Source: Methanococcoides vulcani
Lineage (GTDB): Archaea; Halobacteriota; Methanosarcinia; Methanosarcinales; Methanosarcinaceae
DNA length: 64,000 bases
Reading direction: 5' to 3'
Assembly: GCF_900111645.1 (NCBI RefSeq)
Contig: NZ_FOHQ01000001.1
Location: forward strand, 505,468-569,467
Each line of letters starts with the position of its first letter. Within the stretch, counting starts at the first letter, position 1. Below are positions 17,272-25,852 of the stretch, one piece after another. The notes under the pieces were generated by a model, which made no database searches, had not been told where the DNA came from, and saw nothing but the letters and a program-made list of their open reading frames with translations. A program made the translations under genes and the position numbers.

Positions 17272-20200
17272 ATGGCAAAAAGCACAGCAAACCTCACCTC
17301 CTCCCAGGAGGAGGAACTCGGCGGTATATTTGGCGACCGCGTGAATTTCAGCAAACGTGAAAGACACTTCTACTGTCATGATGTCGGAGCACTTCCGTCA
17401 ATGGCAAAGATGATGCTAGGCAACACTGATCCGGCCGCGATAGTAAAATTGCGTACAGAGGACGACATTGTCAAGCTCATGGATTTCTCACGAAAATATT
17501 CTATTCCTATTGTCCCCCGTGCCGGAGCATCATCCGGTTATGGTGGTGTTATTCCTACAAAAGGCGGTATCATTGCAGATGTCAACCTGATGAACGACAT
17601 CATATCCATCGATCCTGAGAATATGACCGTAACTGTCGGAGCAGGTATCGTATGGGAACGCCTTGAGAGAAAGCTCAATGAAAAGGACCTTTCGGTCTGT
17701 GCCATGCCTTCAAGTGCCCCGGCTGCAACAGTAGGTGGCTGGCTTGCACAGAACGGTATCGGTTATGGTAGCTATGAATACGGCTGGTCACAGGACACCA
17801 TGGTCTCTGCAAGAGCAGTGCTTCCAAACGGCGAGGTCAGGGATTTCACAGGCGATGAAATGGACAGCCTCATCGGAAGTATGGGTACTGTTGGTATCAT
17901 TACCCAGATCACCCTGAAGATACGCAATGAGGAAGATACTGCATCTATCTCTGCGGATTTTGCTGATCCAGGGTCCATGCAGAAGGCTCTCCTGGAAGTA
18001 GCTGAAGAAAAAGTGCCACTGTGGTCTATCTCATTTATAAATCCCGATTGGGCAGGCATGAAGAATGAAATGCCATTTTCTACCCACCACGGCGAAACGG
18101 TTGTCGAGGACAGGCCGGAATTGCCTGCGTCATATATTTGTAACTTCATTTATCCTGGATCAAGGGATGTTAGTGCCCTTGAAAATATCATAACCCGCAA
18201 TGGTGGCAAGATCCTTTCTGAAGATATTTCCAAACATGAAGCCAGTGAATGGTTCCGTTCCATGAAGGTCAAGAGGCTTGGACCTTCGTTCATCCCTGCG
18301 GAGATCATCGTACCTGTTGAAAAGGTCGGTAAGGTCTTCAATGAGATCAAAGCTAAGATCGATCTTCCTGTACTTATGGAAGGTATGGTCGCAAAGGACG
18401 GGAATGTGATCCTCCTCTGTTTTATTCCCCATTCCGAGAGATCGTTCAAGTTCAACCTTGCATTCCCACTTGGTATCAGCATTATCAAGATCGCCGAGGA
18501 GAATGGTGGTAGGATCTATGCTTCAGGACTTTACTTTGCTAAGGAGGCAGAAAAGGTCTATGGTGACCGTCTTAAGAAGATGCTGGCACTGAAGCAGCAG
18601 GTAGATCCGGATGATATCATGAACCCGGAGACCATCTCCGGTAAAGGCATCCTTAAGACCGGAATTGCATTCTCCAAGGCTTTCGAACCGATCATGAGAT
18701 TCGTCGGAAACAGAAGCGGTGTAGGGAACGAGACGTTCAAAAAACAGAAGGATATCCCTGCAGACATCGTGTCCCATGCATACACCTGTGCACAGTGTGG
18801 TTACTGTGTTGAGGAATGTGACCAGTACTACGGTCGCGGTTGGGAATCCCAGTCCCCGAGGGGTAAGTGGTTCTTCATCAAGGAATACCTTGCCGGCAGG
18901 GACAAGATGATACAGGAGCAGGTCGACACTTTCCTTGCCTGTACGACCTGTGAGCTTTGTGACCACAGATGCCAGCTTGACCTTCCAATCAATGATTCCT
19001 GGATGACCATGAGGGAAGAACTGGTCGTAGAACGTGGCATGATGACCATCCCGCCGTTCGAGATCATGGCTTCCAGCCTGCTTAAAGAGCGTAACATCTG
19101 GGGAGAATACCTCAAGAACAGGGAAGAATGGCTGCCTGAGGACCTTAAGCCCAAGATCAAGGACAAGGCCGAATATGCTTACTTTGCAGGCTGTACCGCT
19201 TCCTTTGTGGAGAAGGATATTGCTGAAGCTTCAGTGCGTCTGCTGACAGATGCAGGTATGGAGATAACATATCTTGGCAAGGAAGAATCCTGCTGTGGTA
19301 TCCCAATGCTTGCTGCCGGTAAGTGGGATGTTTTCGAGAAGATCATGAGAATGAACATCGAGAACATGAAGAAGAAGGGTGTAAAGACCGTTATCACATC
19401 CTGTCCTGCATGCTGGCTGGTCTGGGACACTTTCTATCGCCAGTGGGCGGAGAAGCTCGGCATCGAGTATGATTTCGAGGCAAAGCACTATTCACAGGTG
19501 CTTCAGGACAAGCTTGACGTCCTTTCTGAGAAGTTCGTAACACCTCTTGACAAGGTCGTCACAATCCACGATGCATGTCACATGGGTCGTGCCGGTGGTA
19601 TCTATGAGCCACCAAGGGACCTGATCAAATCGGTTCCAGGCGTCGAACTGCGTGAAATGGAGCACAACAGGGCAGAAGGTCACTGCTGTGGTTCAGTGCT
19701 GACACTGGTTGCAGATCCGGATATTGCCAACGTAGTCGGTAACATGAGGCTGAAGGAGGCTGAGGATATCGGTGCTGACATTATGGTAGCTGCCTGTCCA
19801 TGCTGTCAGGTACAGCTGAGAATAGCTGCAGAGAAGAGTGGCAGTCCGGTGGATGTCCAGGACCTTTCAGCAACCGTTGCCCGAAGTATGGGATATGATA
19901 TTCCCGATACGACGAACACCGCACTTACAGCATGGGTGACATTCGACCAGATGATCGCGCTCCTCAAACCTGAGAACATGACCGACCTGATGGTGGAACT
20001 CTTGCCTCAGATGATGGCTGCAATGCCTGCTCCGCTGCGTGGTATGATGAAGATGGTCAAGTACGTGCCGGGCATGGACCTCATGATGAAGCCAATGATG
20101 CCTGTCATGATGCCAATGCTTTTGCCATCCATAATGCCAAAGGTGATGCCTGACATGCTCAAAGCTGTCGAGAAACGTGTTCAGATGTCCGATGACATGA

Positions 20201-20319
20201 AGGAACAGATGCCTGATCTCATGCCACAGTCAATGGAGAACCTGATGCCGAACATGCTTCCGCAGATCATCCCACTGCTGACGCCGAGGATGATCAAGTA
20301 TATCAAGGAAGATATGTAA
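17272..20319 (+). CDS. FAD-linked oxidase/Fe-S/CCG-domain oxidoreductase (D-lactate/glycolate dehydrogenase-like)
   Basis: A 1015-aa fusion, started at the ATG behind AAGGGGGAA rather than the in-frame TTG 36 nt upstream. Order: FAD-binding type-4 domain (about 40-220; PRAGASSGYGG and GGWLAQNGIGYGS), FAD-oxidase C-terminal domain (to about 470), two 4Fe-4S motifs (CAQCGYCVEECD and CTTCELCDHRC), then two CCG domains (AGCTASF...ESCCGIP and HDACHMGR...GHCCGS). These match GlcD+GlcF or DLD-type enzymes oxidising a 2-hydroxy acid or related donor. The last 115 residues are a Met/Pro-rich tail. A TATA-like CTATAAAG lies at about 17223. The NapH-like ferredoxin upstream may take its electrons. The actual substrate is not determined. 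Confidence 0.85.
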   Translation: MAKSTANLTSSQEEELGGIFGDRVNFSKRERHFYCHDVGALPSMAKMMLGNTDPAAIVKLRTEDDIVKLMDFSRKYSIPIVPRAGASSGYGGVIPTKGGIIADVNLMNDIISIDPENMTVTVGAGIVWERLERKLNEKDLSVCAMPSSAPAATVGGWLAQNGIGYGSYEYGWSQDTMVSARAVLPNGEVRDFTGDEMDSLIGSMGTVGIITQITLKIRNEEDTASISADFADPGSMQKALLEVAEEKVPLWSISFINPDWAGMKNEMPFSTHHGETVVEDRPELPASYICNFIYPGSRDVSALENIITRNGGKILSEDISKHEASEWFRSMKVKRLGPSFIPAEIIVPVEKVGKVFNEIKAKIDLPVLMEGMVAKDGNVILLCFIPHSERSFKFNLAFPLGISIIKIAEENGGRIYASGLYFAKEAEKVYGDRLKKMLALKQQVDPDDIMNPETISGKGILKTGIAFSKAFEPIMRFVGNRSGVGNETFKKQKDIPADIVSHAYTCAQCGYCVEECDQYYGRGWESQSPRGKWFFIKEYLAGRDKMIQEQVDTFLACTTCELCDHRCQLDLPINDSWMTMREELVVERGMMTIPPFEIMASSLLKERNIWGEYLKNREEWLPEDLKPKIKDKAEYAYFAGCTASFVEKDIAEASVRLLTDAGMEITYLGKEESCCGIPMLAAGKWDVFEKIMRMNIENMKKKGVKTVITSCPACWLVWDTFYRQWAEKLGIEYDFEAKHYSQVLQDKLDVLSEKFVTPLDKVVTIHDACHMGRAGGIYEPPRDLIKSVPGVELREMEHNRAEGHCCGSVLTLVADPDIANVVGNMRLKEAEDIGADIMVAACPCCQVQLRIAAEKSGSPVDVQDLSATVARSMGYDIPDTTNTALTAWVTFDQMIALLKPENMTDLMVELLPQMMAAMPAPLRGMMKMVKYVPGMDLMMKPMMPVMMPMLLPSIMPKVMPDMLKAVEKRVQMSDDMKEQMPDLMPQSMENLMPNMLPQIIPLLTPRMIKYIKEDM

Positions 20320-20334
20320 AACAGGAATGGGAAA

Positions 20335-20370
20335 GATGCTTCTTAGCATCATTTCTCGTTCTTTTTTGTA
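20335..20370 (+). terminator. hairpin terminator after the FAD/Fe-S oxidoreductase
   Basis: GATGCT-TCTT-AGCATC is a perfect 6-bp stem at 20335-20350, followed by a T-rich run (TTTCTCGTTCTTTTTTG). It begins 15 nt after the oxidoreductase stop. Confidence 0.6.
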
Positions 20371-20747
20371 TTCTTGGAAGCTGTTTTTTTCTTCTTTTCC
20401 TTTTTCTCTTTCTTCGGAAGGGAACTTACGTAACTGTACGATATGTCAAGCCATTTACGGAACTCGATCTCATCATCGTATACTGCCGGTGGTATCAGTG
20501 CATATTCTCTCATGCGCCTGCCGTTTGGTGTAAAAGGAGCTGCTTCATCGTACTCTTCATAGAGCTTTTACTGGTCTTCCTCTTGCAGGCGCAGCATGAT
20601 GCCATCGCCATGAACGCCGATGAACATGTTACCATTTACAAAATAGACAGGACTGCCGAACATCTTCCGAAACTCAACATCATATTCGGAAACTGCTTCT
20701 CCGATCAATTCCCCAAGTTCCTCTGAAGCTTTCTTCCACGCTGTCAT
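20349..20747 (-). pseudogene. TfoX N-terminal domain protein interrupted by TAA
   Basis: The frame reads MTAWKKASEELGELIG...RKMFGSPVYFVNGNMFIGVHGDGIMLRLQEEDQ, then TAA at 20568-20570 (codon 60). It resumes KLYEEYDEAAPFTPNGRRMREY...EFRKWLDISYSYVSSLP with a Lys-rich tail. Both halves match the TfoX_N family, so one nonsense change has broken an otherwise intact 132-codon gene. The stop is TAA, so pyrrolysine does not explain it. A sequencing error is the main alternative. Confidence 0.75.
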
Positions 20748-20826
20748 AATAAAAAAGATTGGGAAGATGGGATATATAAGTAACGTCAGAAATGTGTAAT
20801 GTCAGTTCTCGTTCTCATCCGGCATC

Positions 20827-20997
20827 TCATATTTTCTGTGGACAGACGATCGATAGCTCCTCTGTTGCTCTTCTGATGGAGCAAAATCCTTTCTTTTCTG
20901 CCCGGACTGGTGTAGGGATGGTTTTTTCCAGCCGAGAAATTCCAAGTCTGTCTTTCAGTAGAGTTAAGCGCAGCTTCTCTGCTTTCATTCCAATCAT
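20827..20997 (-). pseudogene. truncated ACT-domain-like protein
   Basis: A 56-codon frame reads MIGMKAEKLRLTLLKDRLGISRLEK, continuing to a TEELSIVCP motif, then stops. The L-x-L-x-x-x-R-L-x-I-x-R-L start and E-L-S-I-V-C-P end resemble the first half of small archaeal ACT-domain proteins (about 125-130 aa). The second half is absent. Family assignment is from memory of the motif and is moderate. Confidence 0.45.
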
Positions 20998-21026
20998 ATC
21001 GTTATTTAATTAGTCATATATTACAA

Positions 21027-21110
21027 GTGTTATTTTCATTCAACGAAAATAACACAAAATAATAACTCTGTATGAATGAATATGCAAAACATGTTATTTT
21101 TGGATAACTA
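21027..21110. promoter_or_regulatory. inverted-repeat operator region upstream of fetAB
   Basis: GTGTTATTTTC-ATTCAAC-GAAAATAACAC is a perfect 11-7-11 inverted repeat at 21027-21055. A related half-site TGTTATTTTT lies at 21092-21101 and runs into GGATAAC, giving GTTAT-6-ATAAC. A TATA-like TCATATAAC follows at about 21113, so the sites lie where an archaeal activator or repressor would bind. Control by metal is inferred from the downstream exporter. Confidence 0.6.
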
Positions 21111-21238
21111 CTTTCATATAACATTCGTGTGCAGTAGTGTTTAAAATCATTTACTGGCAGTGACTGGTGTATTATCCTGCTGGGTCATAAGGATTTTCCT
21201 ATAAACCTATCTCAACATCATAAGGTGACCAAAAGCTC

Positions 21239-21868
21239 ATGAGTTCAGAACTTTTGAATTATAAAGATATCTCCATCAGTTATGGTGAGAAAAAAGTATT
21301 ATCGCATTTCGATCTTGATATTAAACAAGGGGATCGGATCCTGTTGAAAGGCAGGTCCGGTGCAGGCAAGTCCACACTTTTAAAGATGCCAATGGGCTTT
21401 GCCCATCAAACAAGTGGAAACCTATATTTTAACAACAGTTTGCTTGATAGCAATACTGTATGGGATGCAAGGAAAAGGATCGCTTATGTATCTCAGGACC
21501 TTGACATCTATGAAGGTTCCGTTGATGAATTTATCGAGGAAGTATTTTCTTATTCGTTCAATGAAGGAAAACTTGACCGGACCAAGCTCAGAAGACTTCT
21601 TGTTTATCTGGGTTTTGAGAAGGATGTTCTTGATATGAATTTCGAAGAGCTCTCTGGTGGTGAAAAGCAGAGGATCGGCATTATAATGTCAGTGCTCATA
21701 GGAAAGGACATCTACCTGCTTGATGAGATCACTTCCTCCCTTGATGCTGCATTAAAGGAAAAGGTCGCTAATTATTTCCTGGAACGCAAGGAATGGACCC
21801 TGGTGATAATTTCCCACGATGATGTATGGGAAAAGGAAAATGTAAAGGTCGTACCGGTGGGTGTTTGA
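21239..21868 (+). CDS. fetA: ABC ATPase of a FetAB/YbbLM-type metal exporter
   Basis: A 209-aa ATPase: Walker A GRSGAGKST (about 41), Q-loop VSQD, signature LSGGE, Walker B IYLLDEITSSLD, switch His in ISHDD. The short length and the strict pairing with a UPF0014 permease (no gap) identify it as FetA/YbbL-like. In E. coli FetAB exports iron and raises resistance to oxidative stress. Start ATG is 10 nt behind AAGGTGA. The perfect inverted repeat upstream suggests regulated expression. Confidence 0.85.
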   Translation: MSSELLNYKDISISYGEKKVLSHFDLDIKQGDRILLKGRSGAGKSTLLKMPMGFAHQTSGNLYFNNSLLDSNTVWDARKRIAYVSQDLDIYEGSVDEFIEEVFSYSFNEGKLDRTKLRRLLVYLGFEKDVLDMNFEELSGGEKQRIGIIMSVLIGKDIYLLDEITSSLDAALKEKVANYFLERKEWTLVIISHDDVWEKENVKVVPVGV

Positions 21869-22666
21869 ATGGAAATCTATGATATTAGCTATCTGTCTCT
21901 GGTAGCATGTTTTCTTTTGCTTGTAATACCTGTTTTTGTAAGTCAGTACCTTAAACTCGGGATCATACAGGATACAGTTGTTTCGGTTTCAAGGATGGTC
22001 GTACAACTTGCTTTTGTGGGTGTTTTCCTGACAGTGCTCTTTGATCTGAACAACTCAATTGTGAACCTTTTGTGGTTATTGGTCATGCTCATCATGGCAA
22101 CCCATACTACAATAAGCGATGTCGGGCTTGATCTGAAGAAGTTGCTGGTACCAACTATATTTTCGTTTATAATAGGTAATTTCCTGGTACTTCTTTACTT
22201 CAATATGTTTGTGGTGAACCTCGAGAACCTTTTTGATGCCCGATTTTTGATACCCATATTCGGAATGTTCCTTGGAAATTCCCTTCGTGGCAATATCATA
22301 AGCATTAGCAGCTTTTATGATGCTATAAAAAGGAACGAGAATCGTTATCTGTACAGTTTGTCGCTGGGTGCGAAGAAGCATGAAGCAATTCTTCCCTATG
22401 CAAGAAAAAGTCTCGATCTGGCATTGAAACCCTCCATTGCAAATATGTCCACCATCGGTATAGTTGCATTGCCGGGAATGATGACCGGTCAGATCATTGC
22501 AGGTTCCAGTCCGATCCTTGCTATCAAGTACCAGATGGCTATAATGGTCGGGATATATGTATCCACTGTGATGACGGTAGCCATTGGCATATTTATGACG
22601 ATCCGTTCAAGTTTTGACGAGTATGGTATCCTTAAGCAAGATGTCTTCAAGTCAACAAATGCCTGA
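21869..22666 (+). CDS. fetB: UPF0014 family permease (FetB/YbbM-like)
   Basis: A 265-aa membrane protein with about seven spans and the UPF0014 signature GMFLGNSLRGN near residue 131, followed by the SLGAKKHEA and PSIANMSTIGIVALPGMMTGQIIAGSSP blocks. It directly follows fetA with no spacer, so the two are one operon. T-rich DNA after the stop (TTCTTCTTTTTGTTCTTTTG) is the likely terminator. Iron is the best-known substrate of the family; another metal is possible. Confidence 0.88.
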   Translation: MEIYDISYLSLVACFLLLVIPVFVSQYLKLGIIQDTVVSVSRMVVQLAFVGVFLTVLFDLNNSIVNLLWLLVMLIMATHTTISDVGLDLKKLLVPTIFSFIIGNFLVLLYFNMFVVNLENLFDARFLIPIFGMFLGNSLRGNIISISSFYDAIKRNENRYLYSLSLGAKKHEAILPYARKSLDLALKPSIANMSTIGIVALPGMMTGQIIAGSSPILAIKYQMAIMVGIYVSTVMTVAIGIFMTIRSSFDEYGILKQDVFKSTNA

Positions 22667-22801
22667 TCATACCATTCTCTTCTTTTTGTTCTTTTGTTGA
22701 ATTTCCTGCTTCTAAGACTACGAATTATTTTGTAGCTTAAATAAATGATATATATCTACGAGCCATTTGTTCATTTAGTTAACATTAAGGAAATGATAAA
22801 A

Positions 22802-23329
22802 ATGAATAGATATTTTGCATTAGGCCTGACACTTTTGTTAGTAATGGTCGTTGCATTTTCAATGGGCTGCACGGAAACCGCCTCCGATGGGCCGGCAGAT
22901 GAGGTAATTGGAGCTGATGAAGTAGCAGATGAAGGAACAGACCATGAAGCCGATGAAGATGCTGAAGATCAGCGATCAGAAGAAAATGCTGTTCAGGGAA
23001 TGATTATCTTCGATGAACCTGTGGAGTCCTTCTCTAATGCGACTATCTACCTGAAAGTTGAGGATGTAAGCCTTCAGGATGTTGCATCAGTTGTGATCTC
23101 AGAGGATACTATTACTGGTGTTTCCATGGATAGTGATAATATTGAGCCGGTATCATACCTGATCAATCACCCGGAACTTGACGAAAGAATGACATATTCA
23201 CTGTCAGTACATGTGGACGTGGATGGGGATGGAAGCCTTTCAAATGGTGACTATTACAGTACCTGGCACAACTCTGTACCTACAGATCCCGGGGTACATG
23301 ATCTTGATGTTCATGTGGAAATGATCTGA
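22802..23329 (+). CDS. acidic lipoprotein with YbaY/YscW-like domain
   Basis: A 175-aa lipoprotein, started at the ATG behind AAGGAAATG. The lipobox FSMGC lies near residue 20. An Asp/Glu-rich spacer (about 25-60) precedes a small beta domain: VQGMIIFDEP...ATIYLKVEDVSLQDVASVVISEDTI resembles the YbaY/YscW pilotin-like lipoprotein fold (x-V-x-L-x-D-V-S-x-x-D-x). The end, VDVDGDGSLSNGDYYST, looks like a calcium-binding-type Asp-rich loop. Function is unknown; likely on the outer face of the membrane. Confidence 0.65.
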   Translation: MNRYFALGLTLLLVMVVAFSMGCTETASDGPADEVIGADEVADEGTDHEADEDAEDQRSEENAVQGMIIFDEPVESFSNATIYLKVEDVSLQDVASVVISEDTITGVSMDSDNIEPVSYLINHPELDERMTYSLSVHVDVDGDGSLSNGDYYSTWHNSVPTDPGVHDLDVHVEMI

Positions 23330-23363
23330 TAATAACGTCTAAAGAAAAAAGGGGACTATCATT

Positions 23364-23693
23364 ATGGACTGTGTATCAAATCCCGTAAACGTTGATAAGT
23401 TCCTGATCCTTCCTATTGCTGAAGGGTCAAGGACTGTAACTGAAGTGCTTTCAAGAGAAGGTTCTTTCAGGATACTGGAAGTGCTTTCGGAATATCCGCT
23501 TTCTGTCAGGGAAATTTCCCGGAAGACCGGTCTTCCTTTTGTGGAGGTTGAAAATAAGGTACTGGCTTTGATGGAGTCCGATCTTGTAGAGATAAAGAGC
23601 ACATCCTCCGGTCTGGAGGGGAAAGAAGATATCTACGGACCTGCTAAAAGGTTTGTTGCATTCTCTTCTGAAGACAATAGTATGGTTGTATGA
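23364..23693 (+). CDS. small winged-helix DNA-binding protein
   Basis: A 109-aa ArsR-like winged helix. EVLSREGSFRILEVLSEYPLSVREISRKTGLPFVEVENKVLALMESDLVEI covers helices 1-3 and the recognition helix, and the wing ends near YGPAKRFVAF. It starts behind AAAAGGGGA and overlaps the next gene by ATGA. The next gene's N-terminus has the same domain plan (GSxKILDLLSEEPMSATDISKKLGL), so the pair arose by duplication and is probably co-translated. Confidence 0.78.
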   Translation: MDCVSNPVNVDKFLILPIAEGSRTVTEVLSREGSFRILEVLSEYPLSVREISRKTGLPFVEVENKVLALMESDLVEIKSTSSGLEGKEDIYGPAKRFVAFSSEDNSMVV

Positions 23694-25228
23694 GATCAAC
23701 CTCTGGTGCGAACATGGTCACTAAAAACGTTGAAAATAAGAACAAGGCTGAAACTGAAGATGCAGATCAGGAAAGTTCGGACAATGTAGTTGTGCTTCCG
23801 CTCAACGAAGATTCAAAGAAGATCACCCAGACGCTTTCCAATGAGAAGTCCCTGAAGATCCTGGACCTTCTTTCCGAAGAGCCCATGTCTGCAACGGACA
23901 TTTCAAAAAAGCTCGGTCTTTCCATTACCACTATCAAGTACAACATTGACAGTTTGCTGGAAGCCGATCTTATCAAGGTACACAGGATAAAATGGAGTTC
24001 CAAAGGTCGTGAGGTCAAGATATACGAGCCGGTACAGAAACTGATCATAGTAGCTCCGGGGAACATGAATGTCAACAGGGCTTCCATAATCAGCATGCTA
24101 CAACAGTATATCGGTGTTATCGGTGCTGCATTCCTTGGTGCTGCAGGGCTTCAGTATCTGTCAAGACCGGTTGCTATAGGGAATGGAGATGCCTTCACAG
24201 CACCTGCAATGATGGCGTATGATATGGAAGAGGAAGTCCTCCGTGAAGCACCTATGGATATGCTGGCTTCACCTGAAGCCGGTGAGGTCGTAGAAGAAGT
24301 TGCAAAGGCAGTTCCTGAAGAAGCGGCTCCTCAACTTATGGACAGCGTTCATACGTTCTTTTCGGACCTTTCCGATAACATCGGTCTCTGGTTCTTCCTG
24401 GGATGTCTTTTTGCGGTCCTGCTAATGGTAATAAAAGGGCGCTATTATGACAATGCCAGCAGTTCTACAAAGAGGTCCGTAAAACGCTATCTACTGCCGG
24501 TGATGCTTGTTGGTGTGGTGATGGCTGCACTTTCTGTGGGAATGGTTCCGGCAGAAGATGACCAATTCGTTTTCCCTGAGGTCGAGAAGATGCCCGCGGA
24601 CTATGTTTTCACGGAAGAGGACAATGGCAGTACAGTATCAGTAAAAGCTGGAAGTATTGTACGTATCGATCTTGATGCACCTTCGGATGGCTACTGGGAT
24701 CTTTCAGGACGTGATGACCTGTCCATAAAGGAAGAGGGATATGGATATTCATCATCATATAGCCCTGTGGATGATGATTCAGTCTATGGATGGACCTTTG
24801 AGGCCCTGTCCATTGGTGAGAAATCCATTATGGTGGAATACAATTCCTGGAACGGCCAGTCCTCTGTTCCGGAAGATTTCGAAATGACCCTGGTCGTGGA
24901 AGGGGATCATGAACTTTATCCTTCATTCATCGTGGATGGCTACTATTTCGGTAATGCGATCGAGATCAAAGAAGGTGAATGGATGCTTATCCGGCTGTTC
25001 GAATCCACAGCCGATACATATACCTGGAATATGACATTGACGGATGGTCTCCAGGTAAGAGGGGATGAATTCATCCCGCAATCAGAGGGGTCCCTTTATG
25101 GGCAGCATGAATGGGAAATTGAGGCAATTGCAGTAGGTGGGCAGAATGTCTCTGCTGTCTACATGCAGCCAGAGGTGAACCTTACAGGATACGAACAGAC
25201 CCTTGACCTTACGGTCAGGGTCCTGTGA
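23690..25228 (+). CDS. membrane-anchored winged-helix protein with two chagasin-like exterior domains
   Basis: A 512-aa one-component regulator architecture. A winged helix (about 45-120) is followed by three spans (about 135-160, 228-247, 268-287), which place the C-terminal 225 residues outside. That exterior has two repeats: VFTEEDNGSTVSVKAGSIVRIDL...DGYWDLS...GWTFEALSIGEKSIMVEYNSW, and a second from GYYFGNAIEIKEGEW to the end. The order of elements matches the chagasin/I42 cysteine-protease-inhibitor fold, but the NPTTG and RPW loops are altered. It probably senses an extracellular signal and relays it to DNA. It may instead start at the ATG at 23714. It overlaps the previous gene. Confidence 0.75.
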   Translation: MRSTSGANMVTKNVENKNKAETEDADQESSDNVVVLPLNEDSKKITQTLSNEKSLKILDLLSEEPMSATDISKKLGLSITTIKYNIDSLLEADLIKVHRIKWSSKGREVKIYEPVQKLIIVAPGNMNVNRASIISMLQQYIGVIGAAFLGAAGLQYLSRPVAIGNGDAFTAPAMMAYDMEEEVLREAPMDMLASPEAGEVVEEVAKAVPEEAAPQLMDSVHTFFSDLSDNIGLWFFLGCLFAVLLMVIKGRYYDNASSSTKRSVKRYLLPVMLVGVVMAALSVGMVPAEDDQFVFPEVEKMPADYVFTEEDNGSTVSVKAGSIVRIDLDAPSDGYWDLSGRDDLSIKEEGYGYSSSYSPVDDDSVYGWTFEALSIGEKSIMVEYNSWNGQSSVPEDFEMTLVVEGDHELYPSFIVDGYYFGNAIEIKEGEWMLIRLFESTADTYTWNMTLTDGLQVRGDEFIPQSEGSLYGQHEWEIEAIAVGGQNVSAVYMQPEVNLTGYEQTLDLTVRVL

Positions 25229-25243
25229 TCTATTTCTTAAACT

Positions 25244-25813
25244 TTAATTAATTTCAATGGACCTCAAGTATTCAGTAGGGTCCAGTAGTTTTTGAGGCAT
25301 TTTGTCCCCGAACCAATTGCCTCCGAGATAATCGCTGTCTTCAACGACAGGATCAGCTTCCCATAGCTCAAAGTGGAGCATGCTGGGATTCTTATTTTTT
25401 AATTTTTGGATATATTCGGGAGCATTCCCATCGATCTTGTCACTGTTCAGCACAGTCCCGACGTGACCGATCACCTGGCCGGCTTCAACTGTATCCCCGA
25501 CCTTTATGTTCGAGGAACCAAGCTCGCCGTATTTGCAGAAAAGTCCGGAATGGTTCCTGATGATGATGTAGTAGGTCTCATTCCAGTAAGAGATCATTTC
25601 AGGAGATGTCATTATCCCAATGTCGGTAACTTCCCCGTTCTCAATAGCAATGACAGGTTCACCTTCAGGTGCATAAAGATCGATACCACAATGATGCCGG
25701 TCTTTTCTGTCTTCCCAGAAGCTCCCGCTTTCTCCGTTTTCCCGGAGAATGTTCTCTGTCTTGTCAGGTAAGGGAAATGTTCTCATGTATTTGTTGATTA
25801 TGAACAAATTCAT
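25244..25813 (-). CDS. M23/LytM-like domain protein, probably catalytically degenerate
   Basis: A 189-aa protein started at the ATG behind ACAGGAATAT; an upstream in-frame ATG at 25849 would almost touch the divergent neighbour. The LytM fold is recognisable: H41-x3-D45, then APEGEPVIAIENGEV, VGDTVEAGQVIGHVG, and a LHFEL motif with H147. The three metal-ligand positions are present. The catalytic His of H-x-H is Met (M145), and the usual Y-G-H is Y-G-E (E97). Archaea lack murein, so a binding or scaffolding role is likely. No signal peptide is evident with this start. Confidence 0.75.
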   Translation of the reverse strand: MNLFIINKYMRTFPLPDKTENILRENGESGSFWEDRKDRHHCGIDLYAPEGEPVIAIENGEVTDIGIMTSPEMISYWNETYYIIIRNHSGLFCKYGELGSSNIKVGDTVEAGQVIGHVGTVLNSDKIDGNAPEYIQKLKNKNPSMLHFELWEADPVVEDSDYLGGNWFGDKMPQKLLDPTEYLRSIEIN

Positions 25814-25852
25814 ATATATTCCTGTCAGTCTTAACATGAGGTCGATCATAAT

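Noticed and set aside
20568-20570. TfoX-like gene stop considered as a recoded codon
   Set aside because: The codon is TAA, which has no known recoding in these archaea; a nonsense mutation or sequencing error is simpler.
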